From Gautieria morchelliformis (Eukaryota; Basidiomycota; Agaricomycetes; Gomphales; Gomphaceae), in assembly GCA_015179125.1 (NCBI GenBank), contig WHVA01000202.1, positions 1 through 64,000 of the forward strand: DNA of 64,000 nucleotides. Direction: 5' to 3'. This document shows positions 32,409 to 43,950 of the stretch, piece by piece. The notes below the pieces were generated by a model, which saw only the letters and a program-made list of their open reading frames with translations, did no database searches and had not been told where the DNA came from. Position 1 is the stretch's first letter. The number at the start of each line of letters is the position of its first letter. Position numbers and translations under genes: made by a program.

Positions 32409-32639
32409 AGATGGACGTATGATAATTGAACTAGGGAATATACATGCGAATGTAAACTACTTATATCGAATGCTCGTATGGTATCAGCAAATAGGAAAGA
32501 GGCCGTCATGAGTCAGGGTTGGATAGGGGTGCGCAGTCATGATACAAAATAGATGAAATAAACATACAATAGAGTGAGGGAGGAGGGAAAACATGAAACG
32601 ATGGAGAGTAAAGGTGGCAAAGGCACCTATGTACAAAAC

Positions 32640-32990
32640 CATGTCTTGGGACCCACATATACACCACCCTGCACAGACTCTTCGTCTATTGGGTTGATCC
32701 CACACGACCTACAGGTAGGACGTCCCGCAAACGCATCCTGGCCATATGAACACCTAAAGGGGTTGGATTGAGAAGCTGATGGAGCCAGTGGCGAGCCATC
32801 ATGCTGAGTAGGGGATGTCGATCGTGTTTGATGGTGTGCCTGCTGGCAAATGATGCGAGCAGCGAATGGTTGTTCGGTGAAATGCGGTGAAGGGCGAATA
32901 GAATGATCATTGAAGAGCCCTGGCCCAAGGGGAGGGCGAAGCCATGCGAACGTAGAGGTGGACTGGGGAAATGGATGATAGGGCTTAACT
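32640..32990 (-). pseudogene. Terminal exon of an unrecognised Cys-containing protein
   Basis: A minus-strand frame without its own start opens at a good acceptor (TTTCCTGTACCCAG) and runs about 115 codons to a stop near 32640. It ends GRPTCRSCGINPIDEE, then GGVYVGPKTWFCT. Pro/Ser/Gln-rich before that. The upstream exon is not clear, so this may be a gene remnant. Confidence 0.35.
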
Positions 32991-32999
32991 GGGTACAGG

Positions 33000-34360
33000 A
33001 AACAAACATGTTACGCCATCGGAACAAAGGAGCATCTGATGGGGTTTGAGCCAGGAAGGTAAAGGAACCCGTGATGGACCATCGAGCCGGGGAGAAGTCA
33101 TTGATTGAGTACAGGTAGCACTGCTACATGTGAATGATATAAAAGCAAATAAATGTTTGGCGAATTCAGCGAGGAGCGAACAGGGAGAACAAAAGAAGTG
33201 GGGTGTCGAGGTTACTGGGTATACAAAATGGACGGGTCATGACATGACTGTGAGCTCATCGAGGGGGACAGCGAAGTGGATATAGAATACAACTAGCTAG
33301 TTAAAAGTACATAGAATTTTCACTTCGGCGTTGCATCGCCTCGATCGATGTTTCCCACTGAAAAGCCCCGGCAAAAGTCGGGCCAAGCCAGAGTCGAGCC
33401 AGAGCCGGCGCTCAGGGCCCGGACCTGAATTATGTGAGCCCGAGCCCCGTGAGCCAAGCCGGGCTTTGCAGAACACTATGACTTGGATCTATCATGCCCA
33501 GAGGCCCCAGACATGGACCTGTCTCGATTAAAGTACCGTACCCTGTTCTTAGAGGTTAGAGTCTGATCTTATCAAGGAGCTGTGCTGCTCCCGTGACATC
33601 TCAACTGTGGAATCCGAACTAGCAGGTGAGCTATACCGTGTTTGGACTTGATGTACTGTGTGATGCCGTTCCAGAGCTCTCGATCGAATCTCATCCAATA
33701 TAGCCTTCAACCGAAGGCGGATTTGGATCATAAACTGGTGTTTGCATACAGCAACTTTGGATCGAATCAGAGAACTGCAAAAGCTTAACATCGTGTCGTG
33801 TCGGTCTCACTCGACTTAATTACTTATATACATGTCTCGGTACCGTGCAGTGCACGATCGCTCACCATACTCCCATTCATGACTCATCGAAATCGCCGGG
33901 GTGATCAAAGCTCTTGACACTGTCATCACTGATGATGATCAGAGCTCTAGAATGCGGTCATTTGCTCGACGGTGCTTATCAGACAGTGGGGAGCCTCATT
34001 CTGGACACTCTTGTGCGGCACGCCATGGATCCACAAAGAGGCAACTGCCGAGATCGAGAGGACTTGAACGCCGCATGCGTGGCCCACTGGCCTCAATCCC
34101 ATCCAGCCCTCTCTTCATCAGAAAACTGCCCTTCGCGCTCTTCTTTTACTAACTGTAGACTCTAGACTTCCTCTGGGCTGCAACTCCTTGCCACTAACTT
34201 CGCAACAATCGCGCAAGGTATCGAACCCATCATGAACGGCCGATTCCGGCTTGTAATTCAGCCATATTTACACAGCGCCACCGGCGCTACTGGTAGGTCA
34301 CGTCAACTACGTAGCTGCGCTGGGTTCGACGTAGCTCTACAAATGGTTCCGTGGCGCGCA
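33000..34360. other. Gene-poor stretch
   Basis: No convincing gene. It includes the right copy of the hAT-like 23-bp terminal repeat (33456-33478) with GAGCC-rich sequence before it. Confidence 0.35.
33456..33478. repeat. hAT-like terminal inverted repeat, right copy
   Basis: Exact inverse of 27724-27746, ending GCAGAACACTA. Preceded by about 100 bases of GAGCC/GGCC motifs, like the subterminal region of hAT elements. Confidence 0.4.
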
Positions 34361-34361
34361 G

Positions 34362-34825
34362 CGCGCACTAGGTAGACCTACGGCTTTCTACTAGGCCTCT
34401 AGTGCCCTCCAGTGGGCCTCCACCTTCCCCAACCTTGACAAGCCCGAGCCGCCTCCTCGCTCATCCACTTCCCCTCGGCGTCCACCCTCCTAGAAACGTC
34501 TGCGTGAATCCATTCGTGCCCTCCGAGTCTCTTCACCCCGCGGGCCGCTCACGAACCTTTTTTTCGGTCACTGATATGCTGGCCTCCTCTTCCTGAAGCC
34601 GCGTTATGACTCGGAGGCGTCGGTCTGGACTGAGGCTGCAAACGGGAGTGACATCTTCAAGTTGCACTGATGCGCTCAGTGATAGCGCGCACTAGGTAAA
34701 CCTACGGCTTTCTACTAGGCCTCTAGTGCCCCTCCACCTTCCCCAACCTTGACAAGCCCCAGCCGCCTCCTCGCCCATCCACTTCCCCTCGGCGTCCACC
34801 CTCCTAGAAACGTCTGCGTGAGTCC
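34362..34825. repeat. Direct repeat pair (about 150 and 140 bp)
   Basis: 34362-34512 and 34686-34825 are near-identical direct copies, each beginning GCGCACTAGGTA and ending near GAAACGTCTGCGTGA. The second lacks a short piece after TAGTGCCC. About 170 bases separate them. Confidence 0.65.
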
Positions 34826-35069
34826 AGCTAATTTTCCAGAGGGAGTAGTAAAAATATATGTAGGCCGTTGTTGAAACCGCACGGCTGCATGTTCTTTTGG
34901 TTGTGCCCATGAAGTTATATTTACTGCAATGCATCCTAGTCAGTCGCGCATGAGATAACGATCATGAGACCGTGTCGAGATATCTGAAGATCAATGATCT
35001 GTGACGAGAACCATCATTCGAGGCACTGCGAGCCAGGCATCCGTATGTTGACCGAGGGAACTAGATTAC

Positions 35070-35640
35070 TATTTCAATGACGCGACTAGGGGATCAGTTC
35101 TAAAGGTGTTACCTTCCACGGAGATACAGAAACTCTCATAGCTGTAGACGCCAGCAAATTATACAAGCTTACCCGGTTTCCCACCACGCTGCTTATCTCG
35201 CAGAGTGACGTAGAGAGCATATTCGAGGACAGACTCAAGAAAGAAGGGGTCAATGTGATCTGGAATAAGAAAGTGGTAGGCATGGCAAGCAACGTCCGAG
35301 GTGTGGAAGTGAGTCTGGAAGACGGAAGTAGTGTTGTCGCGCAATATGTCATCGGCGCCGATGGATCACAGTCCACGGTTCGTCATGTTTTCCTTAAGGT
35401 TTTTGTGTTTTCGCGTGCTCAGCTAGGGGATATCCAAGGTTCGACGCCTCTCCAAGGTAGATTTTCGAGACCCCGACACTGGTGTTCCCTATGATGCCAA
35501 CACTTTCCCTAGTTCTGCGCTTCAAATTATCCTCGCCGATATTTACCTTGAGGAGCCCCTTCCTCCAACCAGACTTCGAGACGCCGTCTCGTGGCACCTT
35601 AACAACAGCATCCTCTTTTGTCCTCTTTTACGAGTCGTAA
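35070..35640 (+). pseudogene. FAD-dependent aromatic monooxygenase fragment
   Basis: Plus-strand coding sequence of a PHBH-type flavin monooxygenase: SQSDVESIFEDRLKKEG, then the family motif VIGADGSQSTVR. An intact intron at 35378-35438 follows, then KVDFRDPDTGVPYDAN and LADIYLEEPLPPTRLRDAV. The N-terminal dinucleotide fold and the C-terminal half are missing, so it is a truncated relic. The surviving intron shows it derives from a chromosomal gene. Confidence 0.65.
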
Positions 35641-36559
35641 AAGACTTATGACCAGCAAGGGGTGGCCCAGAGCCTGGAGCGCCGCCCACGTCATACTGGC
35701 GCACAGCTATGGTAGTCCCAATTGGTACGACAACACCGCAGCACCCGAGCCTTGAATATATACAAGCAGAAGTTGCAAAACGCAACCCGTGGAGCAACGC
35801 TTTCGCGATTGTCGCGGCAGCGAGTCGGGCGTGGCTGGAAACATCAGTCCCGTTCACTATATCGTGAATGTTGCACTCACTGCTACGGTAGCGAGTCGGA
35901 CGTACCCAGCCACACGGTTCCCGACTCGCTATTGGAGACAGTGACGCTAGACGGCTGGAGGAGCTAGCAGGCGGTCGCTCCGACGTGTTAGGCCAGATGC
36001 CGTCAGCTGAATGGGATGCGTATGGACACATCACTAATTTCTAGAACCTACCCGCTTCGTCTTGTCACGAGACATCGTGACGTCATTCCAAAGCTTCCAA
36101 TCCTCCTCACTCGTGCTCAACCCTGCATCAGCAAAACCGAAATAAAATGACAAGGTCTTATAAAGACTTGCCAGCACCGCCAGGGGTGTCAGGTACGCCA
36201 GTCTGTTACACCATCTCCCACCGCTATATATTGGCTTATATATAACGGTCCCCTTTGCGCATATCTGCCAGCCTTGGGAATAGTTGCCAAGGCGCCATTG
36301 GTGTTGTAAGGCCTGACGAAGGTCTGCAATAATGACAGATGACTGCCATTATAGCAGATTATCCCCAGCATCGGTCAGCTCATACTAGCCGGTACAGTTG
36401 CTTAGATCAGCATTCACAGAACATTCAGACCAGTGCACAGAAAGAGCAAAAGATGTTCACTGTGATTCATAAAATGCAATAATTACATGTGATGCACGCT
36501 TTACATCGGCATCTGCAACCTTGCTGCAATGCAGCTCCTGCCCCACTCAACTATACAAC
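35641..36559. other. Gene-free stretch
   Basis: Contains repeated GCGAGTCGG motifs near 35.8-35.95 kb and AT-rich sequence near 36.2 kb. No gene is recognised. Confidence 0.3.
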
Positions 36560-37575
36560 TCATGAGCACGGGGAAATTTTGCAGCGTTGACCACCGGTGC
36601 AGCGAGAAGGACTTTGCTTCGATATCCAGCAGCGTGAAAAGGCCTTGTGCATCGGTGCAACTGTCAAGGGATGGACGACCTTCTCGACGGCCACCCGCTC
36701 TCCCTCCCCGACCATGTACACAATGAGGGCCCTGTACTTCTCGACGATTTCTTCATTTGTCAGTGGCTTCTTCACGCCCCTCGGCTTCATGACGGTGACG
36801 CTCAGATGTTGCTCGCCCTCCAAATAGCGTATCGTCACCCTCGTGCATAGCGCCTTTTCCCGTCCGAGCCCGTCAACTTGGGAGATGAGCTCCCAGAGCT
36901 CGGGCCAGTTGTGGTTCGCCTCGCCGAACGTCTTCATCGGGCCCGCGCCGTCGGTGAGCTGAGCCGCGGCGACGTAGGCTGCGTTTGTCTGGGCGCCAAT
37001 GACGTTGATGGGAAATGTGGCTTCTAGTCGCCGTGTTTGAACGTGGGCTCGCTCACCTCAACGGTGATCGCGTTGATGCCGCCCATCCGGAACCCCTCCA
37101 ACTGCTGCAACTCGCGGGTACAGTCGATCTAGGCGCAGAACCCTGCCATGCAGGGGTAGTGCTTGACTCAATGTTGATCCGCCTGCCACGTCGTTCCGAG
37201 GTCCCTGGCCACCTCCTCGGGCCTCGCAGGTTCTGAGCCGTGAGAGAAGGTGGAGAGGAAGCCGCCGGACTCCCTGTCGAAGATGGTCTTGATGCAGTGT
37301 AGTTGCCGCAAGCCAGGAGGTTGGCCAAGAGGCACGCGAACCCGTGCTGCATGTGTTTGATGGAGGACTCGAACTGGGTGGACATGAGCCCGCAGGCCTG
37401 GGTGCACGCCATCCCGAATACGTCCGCCGTCTGGTCCATGTCGAGCCCGAAAAGCTTTCACCAGGCCACGGCGGCCGCACTGGGACCAAAGACCGCGCCG
37501 CTGTGCCAGCCGCAGGACAGGACTGACAGGATTTAACCCCCGTTTCCCCAACCGCGGGCTGACCTCGTAGCCCAC
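36560..37575 (-). pseudogene. MmgE/PrpD-family (2-methylcitrate dehydratase-like) pseudogene
   Basis: Minus-strand pieces in order: GMACTQACGLMSTQFESS, GIKTIFDRESGGFLSTF, KHYPCMAGFCA, FRMGGINAITVEVSEP, and the C-terminal MKTFGEANHNWPELWELI with NEEIVEKYRALIVYMVG. The layout matches the MmgE/PrpD fold of aconitase-like and cis-aconitate decarboxylase-like enzymes. At least two in-frame TAG stops (after GFCA and after KHGD) and several frame changes, with no N-terminal third, make it non-functional. Confidence 0.65.
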
Positions 37576-38724
37576 TATGAGTGACGACAGCAGTCTTTCA
37601 CAAGAGCAATGTTGTCAATATACGCCATTCTAAGTCTGAAACTGGTCAAGTTCTGACAAGCTCAAACGAAGAGATGCGAAACGCGATGCATGTCCGAGAA
37701 AGGTCAAAAAAGAACATGAGAGCTAGAACAATACATTAACAGCAGCACAAAGATGAGAAGAATTGGAGACTTGGATCTCAACGAAGGAGATGTGGTGGTG
37801 CAAAGTGTTGTTTGTTTGGTTCCATACATAGTTCGGAGGTCACGTGCATGGCTTCGAATGCAGCACTAATGACGGCTATGTGTCGGCATGATACAAGCAA
37901 GGATAGGATAATGTTACAGTAATCATAGACCTGACATATTAAATGCTATGATGGTAGTACTAAAGTCTAGTACATTGGTGACCGCCTTAGGAACAATAGT
38001 CTACCACTGGTTGGGAGTCCACACGCTGACAGTTTCCCTGCAAGGGAATATCAGCACGGTAGCAGGTCTGTATGCAGATGTGCAAGAGTATAGCAGTCTG
38101 TTGCATCACTTGCCAGCATATATCAGTCTGTCACTAACCTTGCCACCCGATAACAGCCTGTTATCGGGTGACCATTGTGAAGCCGGGATGGCCATTGTGT
38201 GGCCACTACCTGCAGTGACCGGCCATATATGGCCTGGTTTGTGGGAAGTCAAAATGGCTTACAATTAAAAAACAGATCTAGGCGGCTTTGCTGATGTGCT
38301 TCGAACCCGACCTTGTTCCAAGGCAAGTTGGCTATCACAGTCAAGGCAAGTTGGTTTGATGATAGATGACATGCACCCTAATGTTCATTATGTAGAACAT
38401 CATAGACTCGGACAGAAAGGAAATCGTCAAAGAGTAGGTCGGCTTGGCCACTATGTTTGCGTTCTGAAGTAACTGTCACAGGTTCTCTGAAAAATTACAT
38501 TGTATTGTGATGGAGGAGCAAGACTCAAACTTCATTACTCGATTGCATAAGGGACATATTAGTATTATCCCATGGCCCGTTATCGAGTCCAACAAGTTCT
38601 ACTCGACCAGGATGTGTCTTGCCTGTCAGAGTCGGCCTTGCATCCCCGGGGTTCACTGGCCATGTGACCGGTTTCAGCCTCGCTCCTTTGTTCGTTCTTG
38701 TTCTCATACCATCACGCTCCTACC
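37576..38724. other. Gene-free stretch with a strong hairpin
   Basis: No gene. 38144-38170 forms a 12-bp perfect stem (CACCCGATAACA) with a three-base loop. Smaller palindromes (GGCCATATATGGCC) follow. Function unknown. Confidence 0.4.
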
Positions 38725-40262
38725 ATGCCCACTCGACGCCCACTCAAGGAAATCGACTTCATACAGCGACAGAAAACCAAGGTATCCACAAGCAATGTGA
38801 CAGCAAAACCGAAGTCTGTAATCTCAGAGCACCAGGCGGCTGTGCCGGCTTCACGCACCCGCGAACGCATCCAAGTTAAGGATGGACTGACAGAAAAAGG
38901 ACGGGAATATAGTATGTCTCCCTTTGCTCATAAAGCTCACTATGTACATTTGCCTTGCAGGACAGCAACTAGCCGAGGAAAAAGACAGACGTGAGCATAA
39001 CCAACGGAAGAAAGCGGCCCAAGCAGCCCACAAACGCAAACATGCCCTGTCCCAAGGTCGGTCTGCAGATGGTGACGTGCGCAGACAACAAATCGATCAG
39101 CCCTCAGATGAAGAAGTAATACCTCCTACCCGTGCTACTAAATACCTGGAGACAAACGCTCTGGCTGTGCGGCATGGGGGTGATGACGAATATGAGATGG
39201 GGGAGGAGGACGATGAAGAGGAGGCCGAGGATAATGGTACGTGGTTTCTCAGCTGTTTTGGGCGAAATATAACTGGAATACTTGGTCATAGAGCCCATGT
39301 CTATACGCGAAGCAGCCCTGCAAAGCGAGGTATGTCCCAATATATCGATGTTGAGACCTGGGCCACGGCATGCTGGGAAAATGCATGTGAGCACAAAGCA
39401 GCCACATACCACATGAGTGCCGCCCACACACGTCTGGTGAGCACGGTGCCTCTAGTATCTCTTACACTAATGTAGCGACACGCACTACAGATTGTAGAGT
39501 GTGTGTCGACTATCCGCGGGCATGTCAAAGACAAGGTCGTCGAACGAGTAGCGAGCCATTATGGCTTTAAAAGATCCAACAAGGACCACGTGATTCAAGC
39601 AAACAAAGAACTCGCCGGGAAGCTCTTAGGTGACGATGGATATATTTTTGAGGTGCGTACCCAAGCTCTATACTACAGCTACGTATCAACGCACACACAG
39701 GACACCGCCACAAGCATTGGAATGTATGAGCATCCTATCCTTCAGGATGTTATCAATGCCCAGTGGTTCAGTAAAAAAAAGAAGTCTGACGGCATAGTGT
39801 TTGGCGCCTCACTCAACCCAATCCCGGACCCTGTGATTGCGCTCGTCTTGACTGTGGTAGGTCACTTCAACTCGGGCTATGCCCTCACAATTCACGAAAT
39901 ACATACGTGGAGTACGCGATTAAACAGTGGGCATCCGGGCTTCTTGTCAGTGGATCCCAATTCAGCGAGGCGGACTACCATGACGTGTACAAGCATCATC
40001 TCGATGGCTTGGAGCAATGGCGTAACTTCAGCACACGAACCGCTCAAGCTCTGGCCCGTCACCAGCAACGTTTATACAGCTATGGGCGGTGCGTTACACC
40101 TCAAACTCTTATACTGTTACATTCGATATCTCACTGGCTGGAACACCTCACAGATCTAGAGCCGGGTTTCACAATGTTCCGGAACGCGTGAACTCACTTT
40201 TCGACAATGCCAAGCTCGCACGAGGAGCGGCCGCGATGCGCGACACCTCCGACGAAGAATAA
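38725..40262 (+). CDS. DUF6532-like protein, multi-exon
   Basis: ATG 38725 (MPTRRPLKEIDF) opens a basic N-terminus. The intron 38912-38960 joins EKGREY to QQLAEEKDRREHNQ. An acidic segment (EEDDEEEAEDNG) ends at 39236. Later exons carry the conserved C-terminal domain: IRGHVKDKVVERVASHYGF, GMYEHPILQDVINAQWF, IPDPVIALVLTVV and FSEADYHDVYKHHLDGLEQW. The final intron (from about 40088) leads to the stop TAA at 40260-40262. The domain resembles DUF6532, frequent in agaricomycetes and often near mobile elements. The exon between 39.24 and 39.49 kb is uncertain. No stop breaks the conserved domain, so it may be intact. Confidence 0.62.
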
Positions 40263-40400
40263 ATAGCAAATTTATCCCCCATGTATATAGACCAATACCT
40301 AACTACCAAATGATTTTAATACCCTGAACGGGCATTACATCTCACCTCGACCATATATATATACCCTGGGACGTCGCCCACCATAGACACGACGCGCCGT

Positions 40401-40486
40401 TACATGTGACTGGTGTAGTCCACCGTAGACACCGGGGCACGGCTACATGTGACTGGTGTAGTCCACCGTAGACACCGGGGCACGGC
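40401..40486. repeat. 43-bp tandem repeat, two units
   Basis: Units starting TACATGTGACTGGTGTAGTC at 40401 and 40444 are identical. A decayed third unit precedes them (CCACCATAGACACGACGCGC). Confidence 0.7.
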
Positions 40487-40499
40487 TACGTGGACCTAC

Positions 40500-41040
40500 G
40501 GCCCACTACAAAATAGGGTCAGCCCTACGGAGCACGTTATAATAGGGGGGGATCCTACACCCCTACAAGCCCTATGTGGAGTACGTACCATTCCATAATA
40601 TCCCCAGTTTTTCCTGATGCCTCACACTTGCCACCCAAGAGCAATGGGACGTCCGTTCTGCTGAACTGGCTCTGGATTCCGCCCTCATTCGCACCCTGCT
40701 AATTTCAAGAACTTGGACGAAACTATGGCCAGAATTATGTCTGGATCTATCTACAAGCCATCTACTTCACGACACGATTTTTGGGATTAACTATTCAAAA
40801 CGGAACCCGATCAAGTATTATGTCCAGCATTTACCCTCATCCCCTTGCATGCGTACCTGGATGTCATGACTTCTTAGGCATGGGGCTTCGAATGCCAGAC
40901 TTGCGCCGCGAGCTCAGTGACGATACACCATGCGCGGCATCGATCAAATGCCTATACTACAATGTGCCACGCTGACCCGGCAGCATGGCACTCTAGCAGC
41001 TGGCTCATCCATGTATTTACCATGTGCTGTCTCTAGTCAT
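40500..41040. other. Spacer left of the copia element
   Basis: A start-less open frame (about 40615-40870, containing LALDSALIRTLLISRTW) may be coding debris of an unknown gene. Otherwise no feature. Confidence 0.25.
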
Positions 41041-41045
41041 GTAAC

Positions 41046-41250
41046 TGTAGCGGTTATGCGCAGTACTAATAGTAATGAAGCCTCAGTGAACGGTCAGTTC
41101 ACTGAGGGGTTAGCGATTGTGGAGCGAGTAGATATAAGGCCTCGGTCAAACTTGACCGAGGACAGTAATACTATTTTACTAGACGGTGATAGATCCTTCC
41201 CCTAACCTACTTGGCCCTGCGTTCTCCGCTTATCGACCCTGACTCCAACA
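41046..41250 (-). repeat. copia 3' LTR (205 bp, deleted)
   Basis: Same as the 5' LTR except one internal deletion of about 112 bases and one or two substitutions. The deletion end points are copies of CCTCAGTGAACGGTCAG, so it arose between short direct repeats. Confidence 0.9.
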
Positions 41251-41305
41251 CTTCCCCTTAAGCCGAACGTAGACCAAGTAGGGCGTTCAGGTGTAGAACC
41301 TTGTG

Positions 41306-42940
41306 TCAGGGGAGGGCTTTAGTGAATAAGTCGGCGGCCATGTCATCTGTCGGTACGTAGTCGATGTACAGTAGCTGTCTCTGTACCGCGTGACGTATGA
41401 AGTGATACCGTATGTCGATATGCTTGGTCCTTGGGTGATACTCGTCATTCTTTGTGATAGATATCGCAGAGAGGTTGTCGAGGTGGATGGTGATGGGCTG
41501 GCTGAGTTGTCGGGCGATCTCTGCCAGGAAGGCACGTATCCCCAAAGCCTCCTTCGCGGCATGAGTCACTGCGACGTATTCTACCTCCGTTGTTGACAAC
41601 ATGACGCTTGGCTGCTTCTTGGAACTCCAAGACACAGCGTCTCCATCGATTGTGAACACGTACCCCGAGATCGAGTGTCGGTGTTCTTGTGATGCCCAGT
41701 CAGCATCAGAAAAAGCCTCTAGTCCCCTGCGAGAACCGCCGATAGTTAGGGCCACGTCCTTGGTGCCCTTCAAATAACGAAAAATGTGTTTGACCGCCTC
41801 CCAACGCGGCCTCCCAGGGTCCTGCATGAACTGGGCCAGGAACGATACTGCGAACACAATGTCAGGGTGCGTGCCCAGTGCCGCGTACATGAGTGAGCCA
41901 ATAGCTTCCCTGTACGGTACGGCATGCATTTCTTGGCGTTCGCGAGGGGTGGTGGGTGATTGGGATAAGGATAGCCTGTGATGCGGGTCGAGCGGCGTGC
42001 TCAGGGTGTTTGCATCCTGCAAGCCGAATCTTTCGAGAATTCTCTCTATGTAAGCACGTTGTGAGAAGGATATTGTGCGCGTCTCGCACACCCGTTTCAC
42101 CTCTATACCCAGTAGCCAATGCAGATCGCCCAAGTCCTTGATTTTGAGGACCGTACGTAGCTCGTTCTTGAACTCAAGGATCGCGCTCTTCGAGCTTCTG
42201 GCCATGGTCAGATCGTCGACGTCGACCGCGACGATAAGCGCGTCCTGCCCAGCATATCTGTGAAAGACTGCGTGTTCCGTCTCGCAGCGCGTGAAACCAA
42301 ATTGGTTCATGAACCTGCGCAGCGTATCGTACCATTCTCTGCCGGATTTCTTCAGCCCGTATATCGCACGGTTGAGCCGGCAGACCTTATGCTCATTTCC
42401 AGGGGCTTCATATCCCCTGGCCTGTCGCATGTATATAGTCTCTGTGATCGGTGCATTTAAGTACGTGCCGTCTATATCCGTTTGTTCGAGTTCCCAGTCG
42501 TTCCGGACTGCGATGGCTGCGATTATTCGGATAGCAGAGAGCTTTGCTGTGGGGGAGAAGGTCTCATTGTAGTCAATTCCATGTGCCTGTGAGAATCCTT
42601 GCGCGACGAGCCTCGTTTTTCGATCTACAACCTTTCCCTCTGCATCGTGCTTGTAGTGAAACACGAGCCTGCTCCCTACGATGTTTGCACCATCTGGGGC
42701 TTTGACGAGGTCCCAGGTGCGTAGCGCCGTGTGTTGGTCCAACTCCCACCTGATCGACGCGTCCCACTGCGGCCAGTCAGTGCGGGAACGGGCGTCGTCG
42801 AGGTTAGTCGGGTCAGGCCCTGGGCTGTGCGCTGCGGCAGTGGTCGTGTGCCTAGCAGGATGACGAGGCTCCCCCTCAGCTCTGGCGATCTCTCCTCCGC
42901 CCCCTGTCAGCGCGACTAGGGCTGAGTCGTTGGTGGGCAT
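41306..42940 (-). pseudogene. copia reverse transcriptase-RNase H
   Basis: RT begins WDASIRWELDQHTALRTWDLV and shows RLVAQGFSQAHGIDY, the palm Asp in LEQTDIDGTYLNAPI, YGLKKSGREWYD and the active-site box VDVDDLTMA. RNase H shows FSDADWASQEHRHSISGY, MLSTTEVEYVA and KHIDIRYHFIRHAV. The frame of 544 codons is open, but it is separated from integrase by a TGA at 42950-42952 (YP stop GLP, readable as CGA) and by the frame change at about 43255. Confidence 0.9.
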
Positions 42941-43251
42941 CGGCAGACCTCAGGGGTACGCGGGCGCATGTGGGCAACCTGTGCTACTGCCCATGCCGTC
43001 CGCGATCCCCTGCATGTACGCGGACGGTTTCCGCGTGTGGTGGCCCCTTCCTTGGGGCGGGTCTGCCGGGAGATCCACGGCCTCGAATCCCTCGAGGGGG
43101 TCGATCCACCTGGTGTCTGCGGGGTCTGCTTCCGGGTCCGGGGGTTGTAGTGGCGGGTGCTGGTGGGGTGTGTGAGGAGCGGGAACGCCGCCGACGGCGT
43201 TCTGAGTGCCTAGGGTGGATGACTCCCCCTCAGTCAGACCGTTGTTGGGGG

Positions 43252-43947
43252 TCACGAGGACAAGGCGTCAAACGTGACGTTCCTTTCCACTGTGACACGG
43301 TGTTTCCCGGGCCAGTAAACCCTGTGCCCTTTCCTCTCATCGCTATACCCCACCCACTTTCCTTCATCCGCCTTCGAGTCTAGCTTACTGCTGCTTTCTT
43401 TTAGAACATAGACTCTAGTTCCCCATTCTGGTAAATCGGTGAGATCCAGCTTCGCGCCGTGTACGACCTCATATGGTGTTCTGCCATTGAGTGCACGCGT
43501 CGAAGTCCGGTTTTTCAGCCAGACCACGTGCTGTACCGCTTCTGTCCACAGAAACTTCGGTAATCCAGCTGCTAGAAGCATTGCACATGCGTGTTCTAGC
43601 AACGTCTGGTTTAAACGTTCTGACACGCCGTTTTCTTCAGGGGTATTGTGCACCGTGAGGCTCTGGGTCGTCCCCTTTGACTTTAGGTGGGCTGTGAAGG
43701 CGTCGGAGAGGTATTCTCCCCCGCGGTCAGTCTGTAAGCATTTTATTTTCGCGTTATACTGCGTCTCGACCCACGCCTCATACTGCTTGTAGCAGTTGAA
43801 CGCGTCGCTCTTCCTAGCCATCGGTACCAGGTAAGTCCACCGGTTATAGTCGTCGGTGAAACTGACGAAATAGTCCTTTCCGTCGTAGCTCTGGGGGTTT
43901 GCGGGCCCCCAGACGTCCGAGTGCACCTTTTCGCCGAATTTGGTGGC
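43252..43947 (-). pseudogene. copia integrase core
   Basis: Catalytic residues are Asp in VHSDVWGPA, Asp in LQTDRGGEYLS and Glu in NTPEENGVSERLNQTLLE. The C-terminal part reads WGTRVYVLKESSSKLD then GKWVGYSDERKGHRVYW. Upstream lies a TGA at 43948-43950 (EGP stop ATKF, readable as CGA). A short Pro-rich linker in another frame (42950-43255) joins it to RT. Confidence 0.88.
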
Positions 43948-43950
43948 TCA

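Noticed and set aside
27724..33478. A complete hAT element
   Set aside because: The 8-bp flanks ATTGGATC and TGACTTGG differ.
42968..43383. Plus-strand open frames over the copia linker
   Set aside because: GC-rich shadows of the Pro-rich integrase-RT linker on the minus strand.
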